Assembly (NCBI GenBank): GCA_030248065.1
Contig: JASAMV010004953.1
Coordinates: 1 to 64,000 of the forward strand
Source: Rhynchonema sp. JSB1_4
Lineage: Eukaryota; Nematoda; Chromadorea; Monhysterida; Xyalidae
Length of the DNA: 64,000 nt
Direction: 5' to 3'
Positions within the stretch are counted from its first letter, which is position 1. Each line of letters opens with the position of its first letter. Both the position numbers and the translations under genes were made by a program. Positions 1-10,539 of the stretch are shown here, in pieces. Under the pieces are notes generated by a model, which worked only from the letters and a program-made list of their open reading frames with translations, did not search any database and was not told the origin of the DNA.

Positions 1-37
1 GATCGTTATTTTAGACGTAATGCGGCATGTTACAAAC

Positions 38-3000
38 CTTGGCCAACCATGTCAGTTGCTGCAGGTACCCCTTCGGTGCAACTTTAAACGTGCCGTCCAC
101 AAAGCCGTGTGCACTGTCGGCCATTCGTCGCAAATCGGTCACACTGGCGTAAACGGCGCAACTGAACGTGTCTTGTTTGTGTTCTTTCCTTGGGCCGATA
201 AACCACCTAAAGTGACAAAAGCAATCGTAATACAGTCTACCCTCTTTACAGTTCCATGATCAGCACTCTGCGCTTTCGGTCCACATTGGAAGAACTCACA
301 AATTAGGGTGTGTAATTATAGAACGTTAAAAAGATCGGGGACCAACATACATGGTTATTTTCGAAGGGTGTCTCAGTGGAGGGTCAGTATCAAGTGGGTA
401 TGCTGTTAACTGTACTGCATAAGTTCATTCGCAATTTCTGAAACATATAAACTCACTCTTCCAAAACTTCGGATCCGACTTGGTGCAGATATGCGTATGC
501 AAGAGGCGGGTCATTTCAAATCGACCTTAGTGCCGATTTGTACGGTTGTTCGTCGATTGTGCTGTCGGGTCTTTTCATATGACGCCTTGAACAGCTGCCA
601 CACCTCAGTCGGATTGACGCCAAAGTTGGTGCCCACGTACGGAATGGTGTTCTTGATGCACTGCAAGTATGAATGTGCATTTGCGAAATTCAAACACTTG
701 AGTTTCATTAAGAAACGTTGCTTCATAGAAAAATATTAAGAAAAGTAACAATCGTGCCAAAATTGTGCTTGCGCAAGCCAGCGTGTGGAGAGTGCGTGGC
801 TGTCAGCCTCCGTCCGCGGAAGGTATGGACGAGTGTGGTAGCCGCGAAGGGGGTACGGAGAGCGCATGCTTGTGTCTCTCACCAAAGTCGCTAAGTCCAA
901 TTACAAATGAACTAACGATCAGTGTGGCTTGGTAGTGATTCAGACCCAGGTCGACCAACTGTGCGCGCTCCAGTTCAACCTGTTTAGCCGCCAGTTCGAC
1001 AACGGAAAATGTGACACATTTGGACGTGTGTGCACCGGTTTCAGGGACAGACGGATCTGAGGGATGCCAGTCGTTGTCATAGTACCTGAAACATCAAATA
1101 AATGAAACGAAATAAGTATATGCACACGTACAAAGGAACATTGCAAATAGCAGGTGTCAGGTACGGGTTTGTAATTTGCACCAACTTTTGGTTCAGATAG
1201 GCACCCATACAGTTGCATTGCAGGTACCGTTTGCTGGCACTTTTCACACGACGACCATGGGGATGGAAAATACGGAAGCGGCCAGCCTGATCGGTTTCAT
1301 ACGCGACTGCTCGTTCGCTCAGCTTTGTGGTTTTCAGACCTTCGAACTTGCGTCTGAATAAGTTATGAACGTGATCACGTTTCGTGAAAGTTTATGCATC
1401 AGAAATGAATATAATAGTTCGAAAGTACCTGCCATCCCAAGCTGAGTTGACTGGTGATGGCGTCGTCGAGCGGTCGATGGATTTCTGCGATTGCACACCA
1501 ACTGAGTCCGCCCTGGTCTGAATATGATTGATTGATCGATCGATTGATTGGTTGGGACTGACAGACGGTGGCCGACTTGTGCCACCGACACATTTGTCAA
1601 CGCCTTGCTCCCCACTCGTCGGACTGGCTTGTTGAATTTCTTCACTTTGACACTGGTTTGTTCCAACAGGTTGCAGTACGGTGTAACTTGATACACCTTG
1701 GAAGATTGCTGGATAGCAGTGATCATGCAGTGCGAGCGGACCTAGAAGTGGTATCAGTTTGCAACATTTTACGCAAGAAAGGAAAGCTTGTCAATGTAAT
1801 ATCTACATACATATACGTCCATATTTATCAAGCTTTTCATACCTGGGGACGCAGCTGAAACGTCGAGTCCAATGTCCTCAGACGCAGCCGGCGACTCTTC
1901 CGCCAAGAAATGCACCTCAAGTTGGTCATCGCGCTGGTCATCTTCCGCACTTGATGCAGAAGGGCCATGATCCGACTGCGGGTTGTGGTCTGAAGAAGAC
2001 AGCGTTGTATCCTTCAAAGTCCCAATCCGCCCAGAGTTTTAATTTGTGCTTGTTCAAAGACAAGTGCACCATCACCATCAAGTACGATTTCGTACTTGTA
2101 GCTCACGGCAAAGTACTGCTTTATACTATTGGTAAGTGTCATAACCTTGCGAATTCTACCCTCTATAATGCACACAGAGTGAGTCGCCAGGAACTTTGCA
2201 TTTTCGTTCACCAGGTAACATTATCCACTAAATGGAATGCCAAGTCAATTGTGTGGAACAGCTTGTTTACCACAAATGTTCATTGGAGACGGTGGACTTC
2301 AAGTGGATAAACCAACCATTCACTTGATTGTTGGTACGTGACGTTGTATTGATAGTTGAGTTGGGTTTACTCGCCGGTGCCGTCATGGTTGAGGTATGCA
2401 CAGATGGATCTGTGCTCTGAAAAATTGCCTTGCCCTGAACACGGAAGGAAAAACCAATGTATGTAATACTGTACATCAAACTATTCAAGCTGCCTTTCAG
2501 ATTTTTACAAGTGCCTGGAAAATTTGTGCAGTTGCTCGTGTTCTTCAAGTCACCACAAATGAACCAAACCAGGTCAATGCATTCATTGCCGTGAATATCA
2601 GGCGAACTTGAAAGTTCACCTGTTGAATATTGAACAAGTTAATCCACACAAGACACACCAAAGCGTATAATATCATAATACTAACGCTGTGCAGAGCGTG
2701 TGGCAAACTATTGCATGCGTTTGTATACTCTGGCAATTCTTTTGGGAGAAACTTTTCAAACGCGTTGCCTGATCCGTAAAGCGCGTTATGCGTGCACTGG
2801 CTACAGAAGTCACGTGACCGCTATAGCCAGTGCACGCATCATGCGCTTTACGGATCAGGCAACGCGTTTGAAAAGTTTCTCCCAAAAGAATTGTCAGAGT
2901 ATATATGTACAACTTTTAGAAAGAGCACAACAGTCGAGCGCATGGCATATTGGTTGCATACGTGTCCAGGACGTGAACACACGGAGTTCAAATCCCGTTG

Positions 3001-3377
3001 GGGATGTTTTGCATGTTACTTTTTTGCATTTATTTGTTTTTTATTTGTTTTTTGTCCCTTCGTTCACTGCGTGACGTTTTCCAAGTATATTTCAGGCGTG
3101 CAACTCCAATGCACGAGGGATCAACCATCTTGAAAAATGACGATTCCACATGGTGGCAGAAACGCGACGTTAAAAATACCTTGTCTGGCCACTCTAGTTC
3201 TCCTTCTTTGATCTTCTGCACGTTGCGCACAAACGTGCGATAGTCTTCTCTGCCTAAACCGATGTTTTTGCAGGCATCACTAGCAGTCTGTCGGCCACGA
3301 AGCACATCGTTGATGTTACCACGGTAGACTTCAGTGAAATATATCGGTGGTGGTTTGGTTGACTTTTTTCGGGGCAT
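38..3377 (-). CDS. MULE transposase-like gene with FLYWCH-like exon (partial)
   Basis: Transcribed right to left. The exon at about 206-38 reads HGFVDGTFKVAP followed by YLQQLTWL, the first catalytic-aspartate region of MULE (Mutator-like) transposases (DGTFKVAP..F.QL), and ends at a GT donor at 37, so the rest lies outside the window. About 1,350-1,160 reads RFRIFHPHGRRVKSASKRY then QCNCMGAYLNQK, resembling a FLYWCH DNA-binding finger. Further coding-looking exons: about 1,084-910 (starts YYDNDWHPSDPSVPE), 711-505 (contains NTIPYVGTNFGVNPTEVW), 2,210-2,040 and an acidic one at about 2,015-1,860. The likely start exon is at 3,377 (MPRKKSTKPPPIYF). FLYWCH before MULE is the usual order. Joins are uncertain, and so is whether this is a live transposon, a relic or a domesticated gene. 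Confidence 0.55.
2723..2903. repeat. Foldback MITE, near-perfect palindrome (copy 1)
   Basis: About 90-bp arms run from TATACTCTGGCAATTC to the inverted GAATTGTCAGAGTATA, meeting at a central GTCACGTGAC. A second copy lies at 52,288-52,467. The whole element is one inverted repeat with almost no loop. It lies between putative exons of the MULE-like gene. Confidence 0.85.
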
Positions 3378-3815
3378 GTTGTTGTTGTTGTCGTCAAAAC
3401 TAACTTGAAACTAAAATATCAGATGAATTAATCGTCGGCCGTCACAGATGAAACCACTGAAGACTGACCACTTATTGTCTCATTACTAAACAGAAAAAAT
3501 TGAACGACGAAAAAAATTCGGTGCTGGACCTGGAAAGAAATGGAACATGACAAGCTTGGAACCAGCAGATCGAAGGATCAAGGGCGCGCATTCAAAATTC
3601 CGATCAGGCAAGCTTTCAGGTTTTGTTTTGTCGTCTGCGTAGTTCGCTTCGCATTAAGTGATATTTCTTCAACATTAGTCTATATCATAGTAACAACAGC
3701 AAATCTGCTTATTTGTTTTGTTCTTAACATATTTTGTGCATAAAACATGCACTAGCTTGTTTTTGGCATTCATGGCAACGTAGTCAAGATGTGTGCGTTA
3801 CAGCCGGCCGTAATG

Positions 3816-3907
3816 TACACTTCTTGACGCGTGTGCCAAGAATGCCATTAATGCCAAGAATGCCAAAAATAATAGTTGGCATTCTTGGCACGCGTCAAGA
3901 AGTGTCC
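3816..3907. repeat. Short foldback
   Basis: ACACTTCTTGACGCG at 3,817 recurs inverted near 3,890-3,906, with the intervening DNA made of repeats of CCAAGAATGCCA. It is a roughly 90-bp hairpin. Confidence 0.7.
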
Positions 3908-4460
3908 ACATACGGTCCCGGCCCGTTTCCGATCTCTGTTCGGAAATAATTAAGCGGACGCGAAACTGCGGTATCCTAACTGTGCTGACACTTTCAAGTT
4001 TCATGTTCCAAGGGATTTTGCACTGAACTAAGTTTATAACCGTTTATTAGGTGTCGGGTTTATCAGCTTTATCTGTTTCATTTGTAATCAGTCTTCCAGG
4101 CACGGGTTTATTAGATCACTTTGGGACAGGTAATGAATGATCGATCGGTTGAAATACTTGACTTGTTGATAGGTCACTTGGAAAATAAAATCGTTAATCC
4201 ACATATGGCTGGGAAAAAATAAATAAATATTTTTTCTAAGAAAGGGTTTTGAAATTTTTTTTAAATTTGTCGGGGAACGAATGTTTTGAAACGTCCAAAA
4301 ATGGCCCTTTCGGGGGTAATTTTTGTCATTTTTTTCTCGAGGGCCGAAAAATGTTCTTCACAAAATCATTTTTTGGGCATGAAGATGCCTCAAATGATGT
4401 TGAGACTCCAGCAAAAAATGTTGTTACTTGTTTAAAAAATTTCTTTCCGATCCACATAAG

Positions 4461-5093
4461 TATAGTTCAACCACGTGCTCATGAGACGACTCTTTTTAAA
4501 GCTTGCTTGGCCAGATTCAAAAATGCGCCGGTTTTCGCAAACAAAAGGGTGGCCGGACAATTGAGCAAAGCACATTTGAGCAAGACCACTTTGAGCAAGT
4601 GAAAAAGAGTAGGGCCAAAAGAGCATAGCACTTATTTTGTTCCAACGGCTTAGGCTGATTTTGGTATCAGGCTTAGGCTTTTGTTGCAGTTTTGTGTTTG
4701 GGCTTAGGCTTTGGCTTAGGCCTATTCGTTTTTAGGTTCTGCTCTTTTGGACTCTGCTCTTTTTCACTTGCTCAAAGTGGTCTTGCTCAAATGTGCTTTG
4801 CTCAATTGCCCGTCCGCCAACAAAAGAAAGAGATTGGGCCGAGAGAGATGATGACAAGTTCCAGCTGGCTGACCTCAATTTATTGCGTGCTTACGCGAAC
4901 AGCAACGTCGTTCAACACACAAATGTTTTGGGGGACAAAAGGGAATTTACGCACCGAGGTAGAGAGCGTGTTTTTAAAAAATACATGCGTTTCTCTTTCT
5001 TTCATTTCCGAAATGCGTGGAACCGGAACATTATTGGATCCGTTCAAGTCAACTTCAAAATAAGTCGTCTCATGAGTTCGTGGTTGGACTATA
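4461..5093. mobile_element. MITE with 33-bp inverted ends and inner foldback
   Basis: The left end TATAGTTCAACCACG continues into CTCATGAGACGACT and recurs inverted at 5,062-5,093. TA lies just outside both ends, which would fit a TA target duplication. Inside, a second inverted repeat (TTGAGCAAAGCACATTTGAG at about 4,560 and its complement at about 4,785-4,805) brackets several GGCTTAGGC units. Confidence 0.7.
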
Positions 5094-5190
5094 TACTTGC
5101 ATAGAAGCTTGACTCAAAAGACGCATAGAAAAGATAAATCACGGTTTGTCGGTTTTCTGCGGTATGTGACAGCTGTGGCATGTAAGTAGG

Positions 5191-5598
5191 TATTGGTCGC
5201 ACAATCACTATATGAGAATCCATCCCCATATTTTTCCTACATCGGCAAGGAGGGTTTCTGGCGATTTTTTTCAAATTGAATCAGGTTTTGACAAGGAGTT
5301 ATTTTCTCTTTCTTTTCCCGCTTTATTTATCGGGAGTGATCAACGTGTGTGTGCTGTAATCGATTTCACACACAAAGCGTGTAATACGTGGCTACAGTAA
5401 CCCGAGCCCGAACCATTTCGGTTGCGTAGAATTCAGGGTGAAACTTCTGCACACGTGTGTTTCTCATTCTTCTCACTGATAAGCATGCAAAATTCTTGTC
5501 AAAACCTGGTCCAATTTGAAAAAAATGCCAAATATCTGCCTTTTCAATGCAGGAAAATTAGGGGGATGGATTCTCATATAGTCATTGTGCGACCAATA
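5191..5598. mobile_element. Foldback MITE with ~110-bp arms
   Basis: TATTGGTCGCACAATCACTA at the left recurs inverted at the right, with TAGTGATT changed to TAGTCATT. The arms continue through GAGAATCCATCCCC and TTTTTTTCAAATTG to CAGGTTTTGACAAG. The middle section (about 5,305-5,490) is single copy. Confidence 0.75.
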
Positions 5599-5718
5599 TG
5601 TAGTGCTTTTGTAGCACACCAGTCATCAATTTAGTCTTCGTTGTGTGTGTGACTTGAATGTGAGGAGCTGCCAGACTAAAAGACAACATCCATATCAACA
5701 ACAATTTGCCTAAGATGA

Positions 5719-6149
5719 GGCTCAAAAATCACAAACTTCTTGGGTAACGTCCGTCTTGACTCCGGATTCCGAATTCGAATCTTTACGTTGAGTGGCCGAT
5801 CCAACAAAGCCATCTTTTGCGGCCACTTTTCTCTTTGCTTTGTCATTTCGCGGATGGAACTTCGGCTTGGTTGCTGGTTCTTGCATTTGCGCCTGTGCTC
5901 CGGGCTTCGGGAGCTCACAATCACCGACACCACTCTCAGCATCGATGACTTTATCTCCATCCACTGAATTGCATGTTGTGTAGGGGATCCCTTTGCCAAA
6001 CGAACACGGTTTTTATGTTTTCATCCAACCAGTCGCGGGCCGCTTCCACTTGTATATCAACATCAAAAGTAACAACAGGTCGCCGAAAGCAAGCAGGACA
6101 ATGACGATCGCTGACGTGGTAGAGGTCAATACGAACCAGTTGACATCTG
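5719..6149 (-). pseudogene. Candidate 3' fragment of a single-pass membrane protein
   Basis: Two adjacent coding-looking stretches on the minus strand. From a CAG acceptor at about 6,150 the frame reads DVNWFVLTSTTSA, a hydrophobic run (IVIVLLAFGDLLLLLMLIY) and KWKR, which looks like a transmembrane helix with a stop-transfer. From about 5,966 to 5,722 a second stretch reads DGDKVIDAESGVGDCELPKP and ends in a charged tail, VTQEVCDF then stop, like a cytoplasmic tail. No upstream ectodomain exons were found; repeats begin at 6,239. I do not recognise the family. It could be a decayed gene or the last exons of an interrupted one. Confidence 0.3.
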
Positions 6150-6238
6150 AGAGTTGAAATTCACGCACATTGTGAAAAAGTTAAGAAATGAAGGCCAGCT
6201 TCAAGCTCAACTCCTTCATTTAGCTACATAGTTAGGTA

Positions 6239-6412
6239 CTAGACGGGACCCGTGCCTACGGCCCGGCTACAGCTCCGCGCCCGTGCTGTGCCCCCCCCCC
6301 CCCGAAGACCCGTTAGCATACCGTGAAAATTGACCCGTCCGCCCTTCCGAGGGAGGGGGCCACAGACACACAGACATACATACTGTATTATACGTTGTTT
6401 TAGTAGTATAGA
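6239..6412 (-). mobile_element. Helitron-like non-autonomous unit (copy 2)
   Basis: Read on the minus strand it begins TCTATACTACTAAAAC after an A and ends CACGGGTCCCGTCTAG before a T. The body matches the unit at 17,014-17,194, including GGCCCCCTCCCTCGGAAGGG and a G-run before AGCCGGGCCGTAGGCACGGG. TC start, CTAG end and A|T flanks are Helitron-type rules. Confidence 0.6.
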
Positions 6413-7220
6413 TAATATCACCTCTGTTGTTCTCCTGCGTGTGTTTTTTTCGTTGTCCAATGCTTTCAGTGTCCTTTTGCTTACTTACTTCAACAACCTT
6501 CTTGAATCTTCGAAAAGTAGTTGCTGAAAACAACTCGATGTGCTTCCAGAATACATCATACATTGATTATATTATACAGAGATGAAACAAGGTTTGACCG
6601 TACTCTTTTGGTCCTGAGATGGTTCTTCCGCGGCACACAACAGCAACATCACAGCAAGAATGGCACACGTCGAAAGGTTGGGAATGAACAATGTTGTGGG
6701 CATGATGAATGATAAATGGATGAGATTTTATGACAACTGAAATATCTGCGCGTATACTGGCGGATGGAAAAACCGTTTTTCACAAAAAACCGAAAAACCG
6801 GGTCCATATGGGGCGTGAAAAAAAAACAAAAAAAGTTTAACCTCTGGGAAACATTGCCTTTTTGCACGAAATTTTCCAATTTTTGACAAAAGTTAAGAAA
6901 AATGTTTCTCAAGAACAACTTTGGTAATGCGCGTGCGATGTCAATGTGGCTTGTTTCACCGATTTTGGTTATAGTCAGCATCAAAAACACACATAGACGA
7001 GACACCGCTGTGTGTCCTTGCTTACATTAACATGTCTCGAAAATACCTCATTTGGGCTTCTCCTATCCTTACGCACTGCGGTTCTTTATCGTTTTTTCGC
7101 CTTTTTTCGTTTCCTTCATGAAATATAAAAAAAAGGTTTTCCGGTAGTATATCTGCGCCCTGCGCGTCCTGAAAAGAAGCAGAGGCGAGCCAACACAAGC
7201 CCGATTTCGGAGGTGGTGCT

Positions 7221-7744
7221 GCATTTTGGGAAAAGATAGTCCAGTTTCAAAATTGACTTCCATTTTTCTCATGCTGAGGCTTGGGCTTAGGCCAAGGCAA
7301 AACCTTGTAAATGTTTGCAGAACCGAAACAAACGTGGCCGTCATTAGCAGCCGGCATTCAATTTGACTGTAACCGTTTCGTCAACTGACGTGTAAAATTT
7401 TTCGACGTCCTATTTCTATCAGTCGGTATTCGTAATCCGTATTTGATTTGCCCAATTTTGATCACTGAATTTGGACCTTTATGTGGTAATGCTTTGAATA
7501 TCATTCTGTTTCTTTGTTCAGTGTGTGCGACTATAAGCAGTCATGCATCTGATGACTGGTCCCGACTTGATAGTCGGACTTAGACTGTCAGGCACCAAAG
7601 GGGGTTCGCAAGTTTTATCTCTATATAATTAAGCTTAGGCTTAGGCAAAACCTTGAGCCAACCCGTGCCTTCTGTCGCGAAATCGAAAATTCGCGTTTTA
7701 TCTCTGTCATGTCAAGGCAACTGGACTAGCTTTTCCCAACATGC
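7221..7744 (+). mobile_element. Mutator-like MITE with telomere-type repeats, interrupted copy
   Basis: The ends are GCATTTTGGGAAAAG and the inverted CTAGCTTTTCCCAACATGC. The flanks GGTGGTGCT and GGCGGTGCT match at 8 of 9 bases, a degraded 9-bp target duplication. TTGGGCTTAGGCC units follow the left end, and TTAGGCTTAGGC at about 7,633 precedes the right half. About 330 bp between them is extra relative to the other two copies. The host sequence resembles 30,527-30,590, which has no insert. Confidence 0.7.
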
Positions 7745-7962
7745 GGCGGTGCTGTTACAAAACGAATATAAAGAGAACATCCTGATGCACGACCAGAGAT
7801 TAGTACTAGTAGGATCATCAGAGAGATGGGAATCGGGCCGGGTTACCTCAACCCGGCCAGCTCGGCCAATTTCTCTCAAAATGCCCATTTTTTCTTTCAA
7901 AAATGCCCAAATTTCGACCGAAAGCCCTTAAAAGTGCAAAAAATCGCGCGACGCGCGATATA

Positions 7963-8417
7963 CCGTAAAAACCTAAATACCGTAAAAACCTAAATAGAAG
8001 GGGGGGGGCTCTATTAACTCACTGACCCCATTTTGGGGGGGCTCTATTACGGGGGGGGCTCTATTCCGGGGGGCCTCTATTAATTCACTGACCCGAACCT
8101 GAAAAATTGTTCCCAGAAATACCCCCAAAAACCCCTAAAAACGGGTTTGAAAGGATGTTTTTCGCTTGCAACCGCATTTATTCGTGTCTATTCGTCAATA
8201 GGAGGCGTATTATGTGCTCTGAACAAACAACAAACGTGTATAAATGTACCTGTACACCACTATCAAGCCTTAATACACTACAGTATAGGAGATGTTACTT
8301 TGGGGGGGGGGCTCTATTCCGGGGGGGGGGCTCTATTAATTCACTGACCCCTTTTTGGGGGGGCTGTATTACGGGGGGGCTCTATTCCGGGGGGGGGCTG
8401 TATTTAGGTTTTTACGG
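7963..8417. mobile_element. Tc1/mariner-like MITE (CCGTAAAAACC ends)
   Basis: It starts CCGTAAAAACCTAAATA after TA and ends TATTTAGGTTTTTACGG before TA. The interior repeats GGGGGGCTCTATT blocks alternating with AATTCACTGACCCC. The left terminus is partly duplicated at 7,963 and 7,980. Confidence 0.75.
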
Positions 8418-8429
8418 TAGAAGGGGGCT

Positions 8430-8565
8430 CTATTAAATAGGGGGGGCCCTTTTAATAGAGCCCCCTTATCGTCTGTTAAATCACTGACCCCATTTTGGGG
8501 GCTCTATTACGGGGGGCTCTACTGTACAAACCTAGATACAAGGGGTCTCTATTAATTCACTGACC
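8430..8565. repeat. Fragment of the GGGGCTCTATT repeat family
   Basis: Inverted GGGGGCTCTATT and AATAGAGCCCCC blocks with CACTGACCCC, the same words as the preceding element but without clear ends. Confidence 0.5.
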
Positions 8566-8677
8566 CAGAGGTCGCAATCGGGCCGGCCCGGGCCGGGCCG
8601 GGCCGCGATTTTGGGCTTTTGGCTCGGGCCGGGCCGGGCCGGGCCGGAGATTTGGAGGGTCGGGCCGGGCCGGGCAC

Positions 8678-8890
8678 GCATTTTGGGAAAAGCTAGTCCC
8701 GTTTCAAAATTGACTTCCCTTTTTCTCAGGCTTAGGCTTGGGCTTAGGCTTAGGCTTAGGCTTAGGCTTACTATTAGGCTTAGGCTTAGGCTTAGGCCAA
8801 ACCTTGAGCCAACCCGTGCCTTCTATCGCGAAATCGAAAATTCGCGTTTTCTCTCTGTCAAGGCAACGGGACTAGCTTTTCCCAACATGC
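8678..8890 (+). mobile_element. Mutator-like MITE carrying TTAGGC telomeric repeats
   Basis: Ends GCATTTTGGGAAAAGCTAGT and the inverted GACTAGCTTTTCCCAACATGC. It is flanked by perfect 9-bp duplications, GCCGGGCAC at 8,669-8,677 and 8,891-8,899, which is the Mutator signature. The core is about ten TTAGGC-type units, mostly perfect with one TTGGGC variant and a short break. Confidence 0.85.
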
Positions 8891-9011
8891 GCCGGGCACC
8901 CCCCGGCCCGAAGCTTCTGAAGTGACTTATTTTACTGAAAAAAGTAGGGTTTTTTTTGTCAAAAACACTAAAATTTCTTACGGATTCAGCAAGTAAGTGA
9001 TCAGTATTGTC

Positions 9012-9343
9012 CAGTGGTGTGGCTACCCAGGTGTGCAATCAACTTACTGTACCACCAGAAAGGCCTGCAATCAACCTACCTACTGTACCGGCCGAGCTAG
9101 GGGGGAACAAAAATTTTTGTGTCTAAATTTAGATGCAAATGCACTCTAAAACCCTCATTTCGCGCGATTTTTCGATTATTTGGAGTGAAAAATATCGATT
9201 TTATACCATTTTGGGCCAAAAATAGCAACCTACTGTACCAGCCGGGGGCGGCGACCTACCTACTGTACCAGGATGGCGCGTCATCGACCTTACCTACCTA
9301 TACTGTACCTAGGGGGGACCCCCACCCCCCAGCCACACCATTG
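9012..9343. mobile_element. hAT-like MITE, CAGTGGTGTGGC family
   Basis: It runs from CAGTGGTGTGGCTAC to AGCCACACCATTG and is flanked by a perfect 8-bp duplication GTATTGTC (9,004-9,011 and 9,344-9,351). The word CAACCTACCTACTGTACC repeats in both arms. The AT-rich core includes CGATTTTATACCATTTTG. Confidence 0.85.
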
Positions 9344-9662
9344 GTATTGTCTATCTGGCGACTTTTTTATGGAAAACAATGAATTTTCAACCAAAAAAAT
9401 AGATTCAAGAATCGCAAAAATTATGACAAAAATTGGGTTAAAATCTGAGCCAAAAATTCGGGCCGGGCCGGGCCGGGCCGGAGATTTGGGGGTTCGGGCC
9501 GGGCCGGGCCGGAGATTTGGGGGTACGGGTCGGGCCGGGCCGGGCCGGAGATTTGGGGGCTCGGGCCGGGCCGGGCCGGCCAAACCCGGCCCGATTGCGA
9601 CCTCTGCGACTGACCCCATTTTGGGGAGCTCTGTTACGGGCTACGGGGGGCTCTATTCCGGG

Positions 9663-10061
9663 CAGTGTAGTTCCTGGTCCGGAGGGGGAACAGACGTACC
9701 CTCCACTATTTTCGGAGGGGGAACAGACGTACCTACCTGGGGGGGGGGAAGGGGGGGGGGAAGTCCCAATTTGGGGGGGGGGGACGGAAAAAAGTCATTT
9801 TTTGAGGTCGAAAAATTGGACTATTTTTGCCTCCTTTTGCGAAAAATCACCTATAAAAAGGGTATTTTGGCGTTTTTTTGGAGGTTTCACCTAAAGTTTA
9901 CCTATTTTTGGCCTAAAAATGCCTATTTTAGGCCTAAATTTTCCCATTTTAGGAAAAAATTGGGGGAGCAGACGTACCCGGAGGGGGAACAGTGGGGCAG
10001 GCGTACCTCGGAGGGGGAACAGACGTACCCGAGGGGGGGTCCCCCCCCAGGAACTACACTG
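9663..10061. mobile_element. hAT-like MITE family 1, word AACAGACGTACC
   Basis: Ends CAGTGTAGTTCCTGG and CCAGGAACTACACTG. It is flanked by ATTCCGGG at 9,655-9,662 and 10,062-10,069. The word GGGGGAACAGACGTACC repeats at the positions shared by the family in both arms. The core has TTTTAGGCCTAAAAT palindromes. Confidence 0.9.
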
Positions 10062-10069
10062 ATTCCGGG

Positions 10070-10500
10070 CAGTGTAGTTCCTGGGGGGAGGGGGGTCCCC
10101 CCTCGGATACGTCTGTTCCCCCTCCATGGTACGCCTGCCCCACTGTTCCCCCTCCGGGCACGTCTGCTCCCCCAATTTTTACCTAAGATAGGCAAATTTT
10201 GGCCTAAAATAGGCATTTTTAGGCATAAAATGAGTGATTTTTAGGTCAATGTCGTCAAAAATCGCCAAAATACCTTTTTTATTGAGACTTTTTTCCTAAA
10301 AGGGGCAAAAATGAGCCAAATTTTCGACCTCAAAAAATGAATTTTCTCCAAATTTGGGTCCTCCCCCCCTTCCGGGTCCCTCGGCCCTCCCCCCTTCCTG
10401 GTCCCTCCCCCCTTCCCCCCAGGTGGGTACGTCTGTTCCCCCTCCGAAAAAAGGGGGTACCGCCTGTTCCCCCTCCGGCTCCGGACCAGGAACTACACTG
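10070..10500. mobile_element. hAT-like MITE family 1, word AACAGACGTACC, tandem neighbour
   Basis: It starts right after the ATTCCGGG that ends the previous element and is itself followed by ATTCCGGG (10,501-10,508), giving duplication-element-duplication-element-duplication. It lies in the opposite orientation to its neighbour. Confidence 0.9.
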
Positions 10501-10539
10501 ATTCCGGGGGGGGGCTCTATTAACTCACTGACCCGAATC

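Larger units (their letters stand above)
8566..9606. mobile_element. Composite hAT-like element, CAGAGGTCGCAATCGGGCC ends
   Basis: Left end CAGAGGTCGCAATCGGGC and right end GCCCGATTGCGACCTCTG form an inverted pair. The subterminal word is CGGGCCGGGCCGGAGATTTG, repeated in both arms. The flanks CACTGACC and CGACTGACC suggest an imperfect 8-bp duplication. It contains nested elements at 8,678-8,890 and 9,012-9,343. A relative at 49,360-50,607 has clean duplications. Confidence 0.7.

Noticed and set aside
1520..1550. GATTGATTGATCGATCG run as a regulatory element
   Set aside because: A simple repeat with no supporting context.
8725..8800. TTAGGC tract as a chromosome-fusion scar or telomere
   Set aside because: It lies inside a MITE with inverted ends and 9-bp duplications, and the same element recurs at 51,217.
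8611..10244. Long Gly/Arg/Pro-rich and Pro-rich open frames over GGGCCGG and GGGGGAACAGACGTACC repeats (also at 43-50 kb)
   Set aside because: They are translations of transposon word arrays; both strands and several frames are open because of repeat composition, with no protein-like features.
9663..10500. CRISPR-like array
   Set aside because: The repeated words are in inverted arms of transposons, spacing is not of repeat-spacer type, and the genome is eukaryotic.
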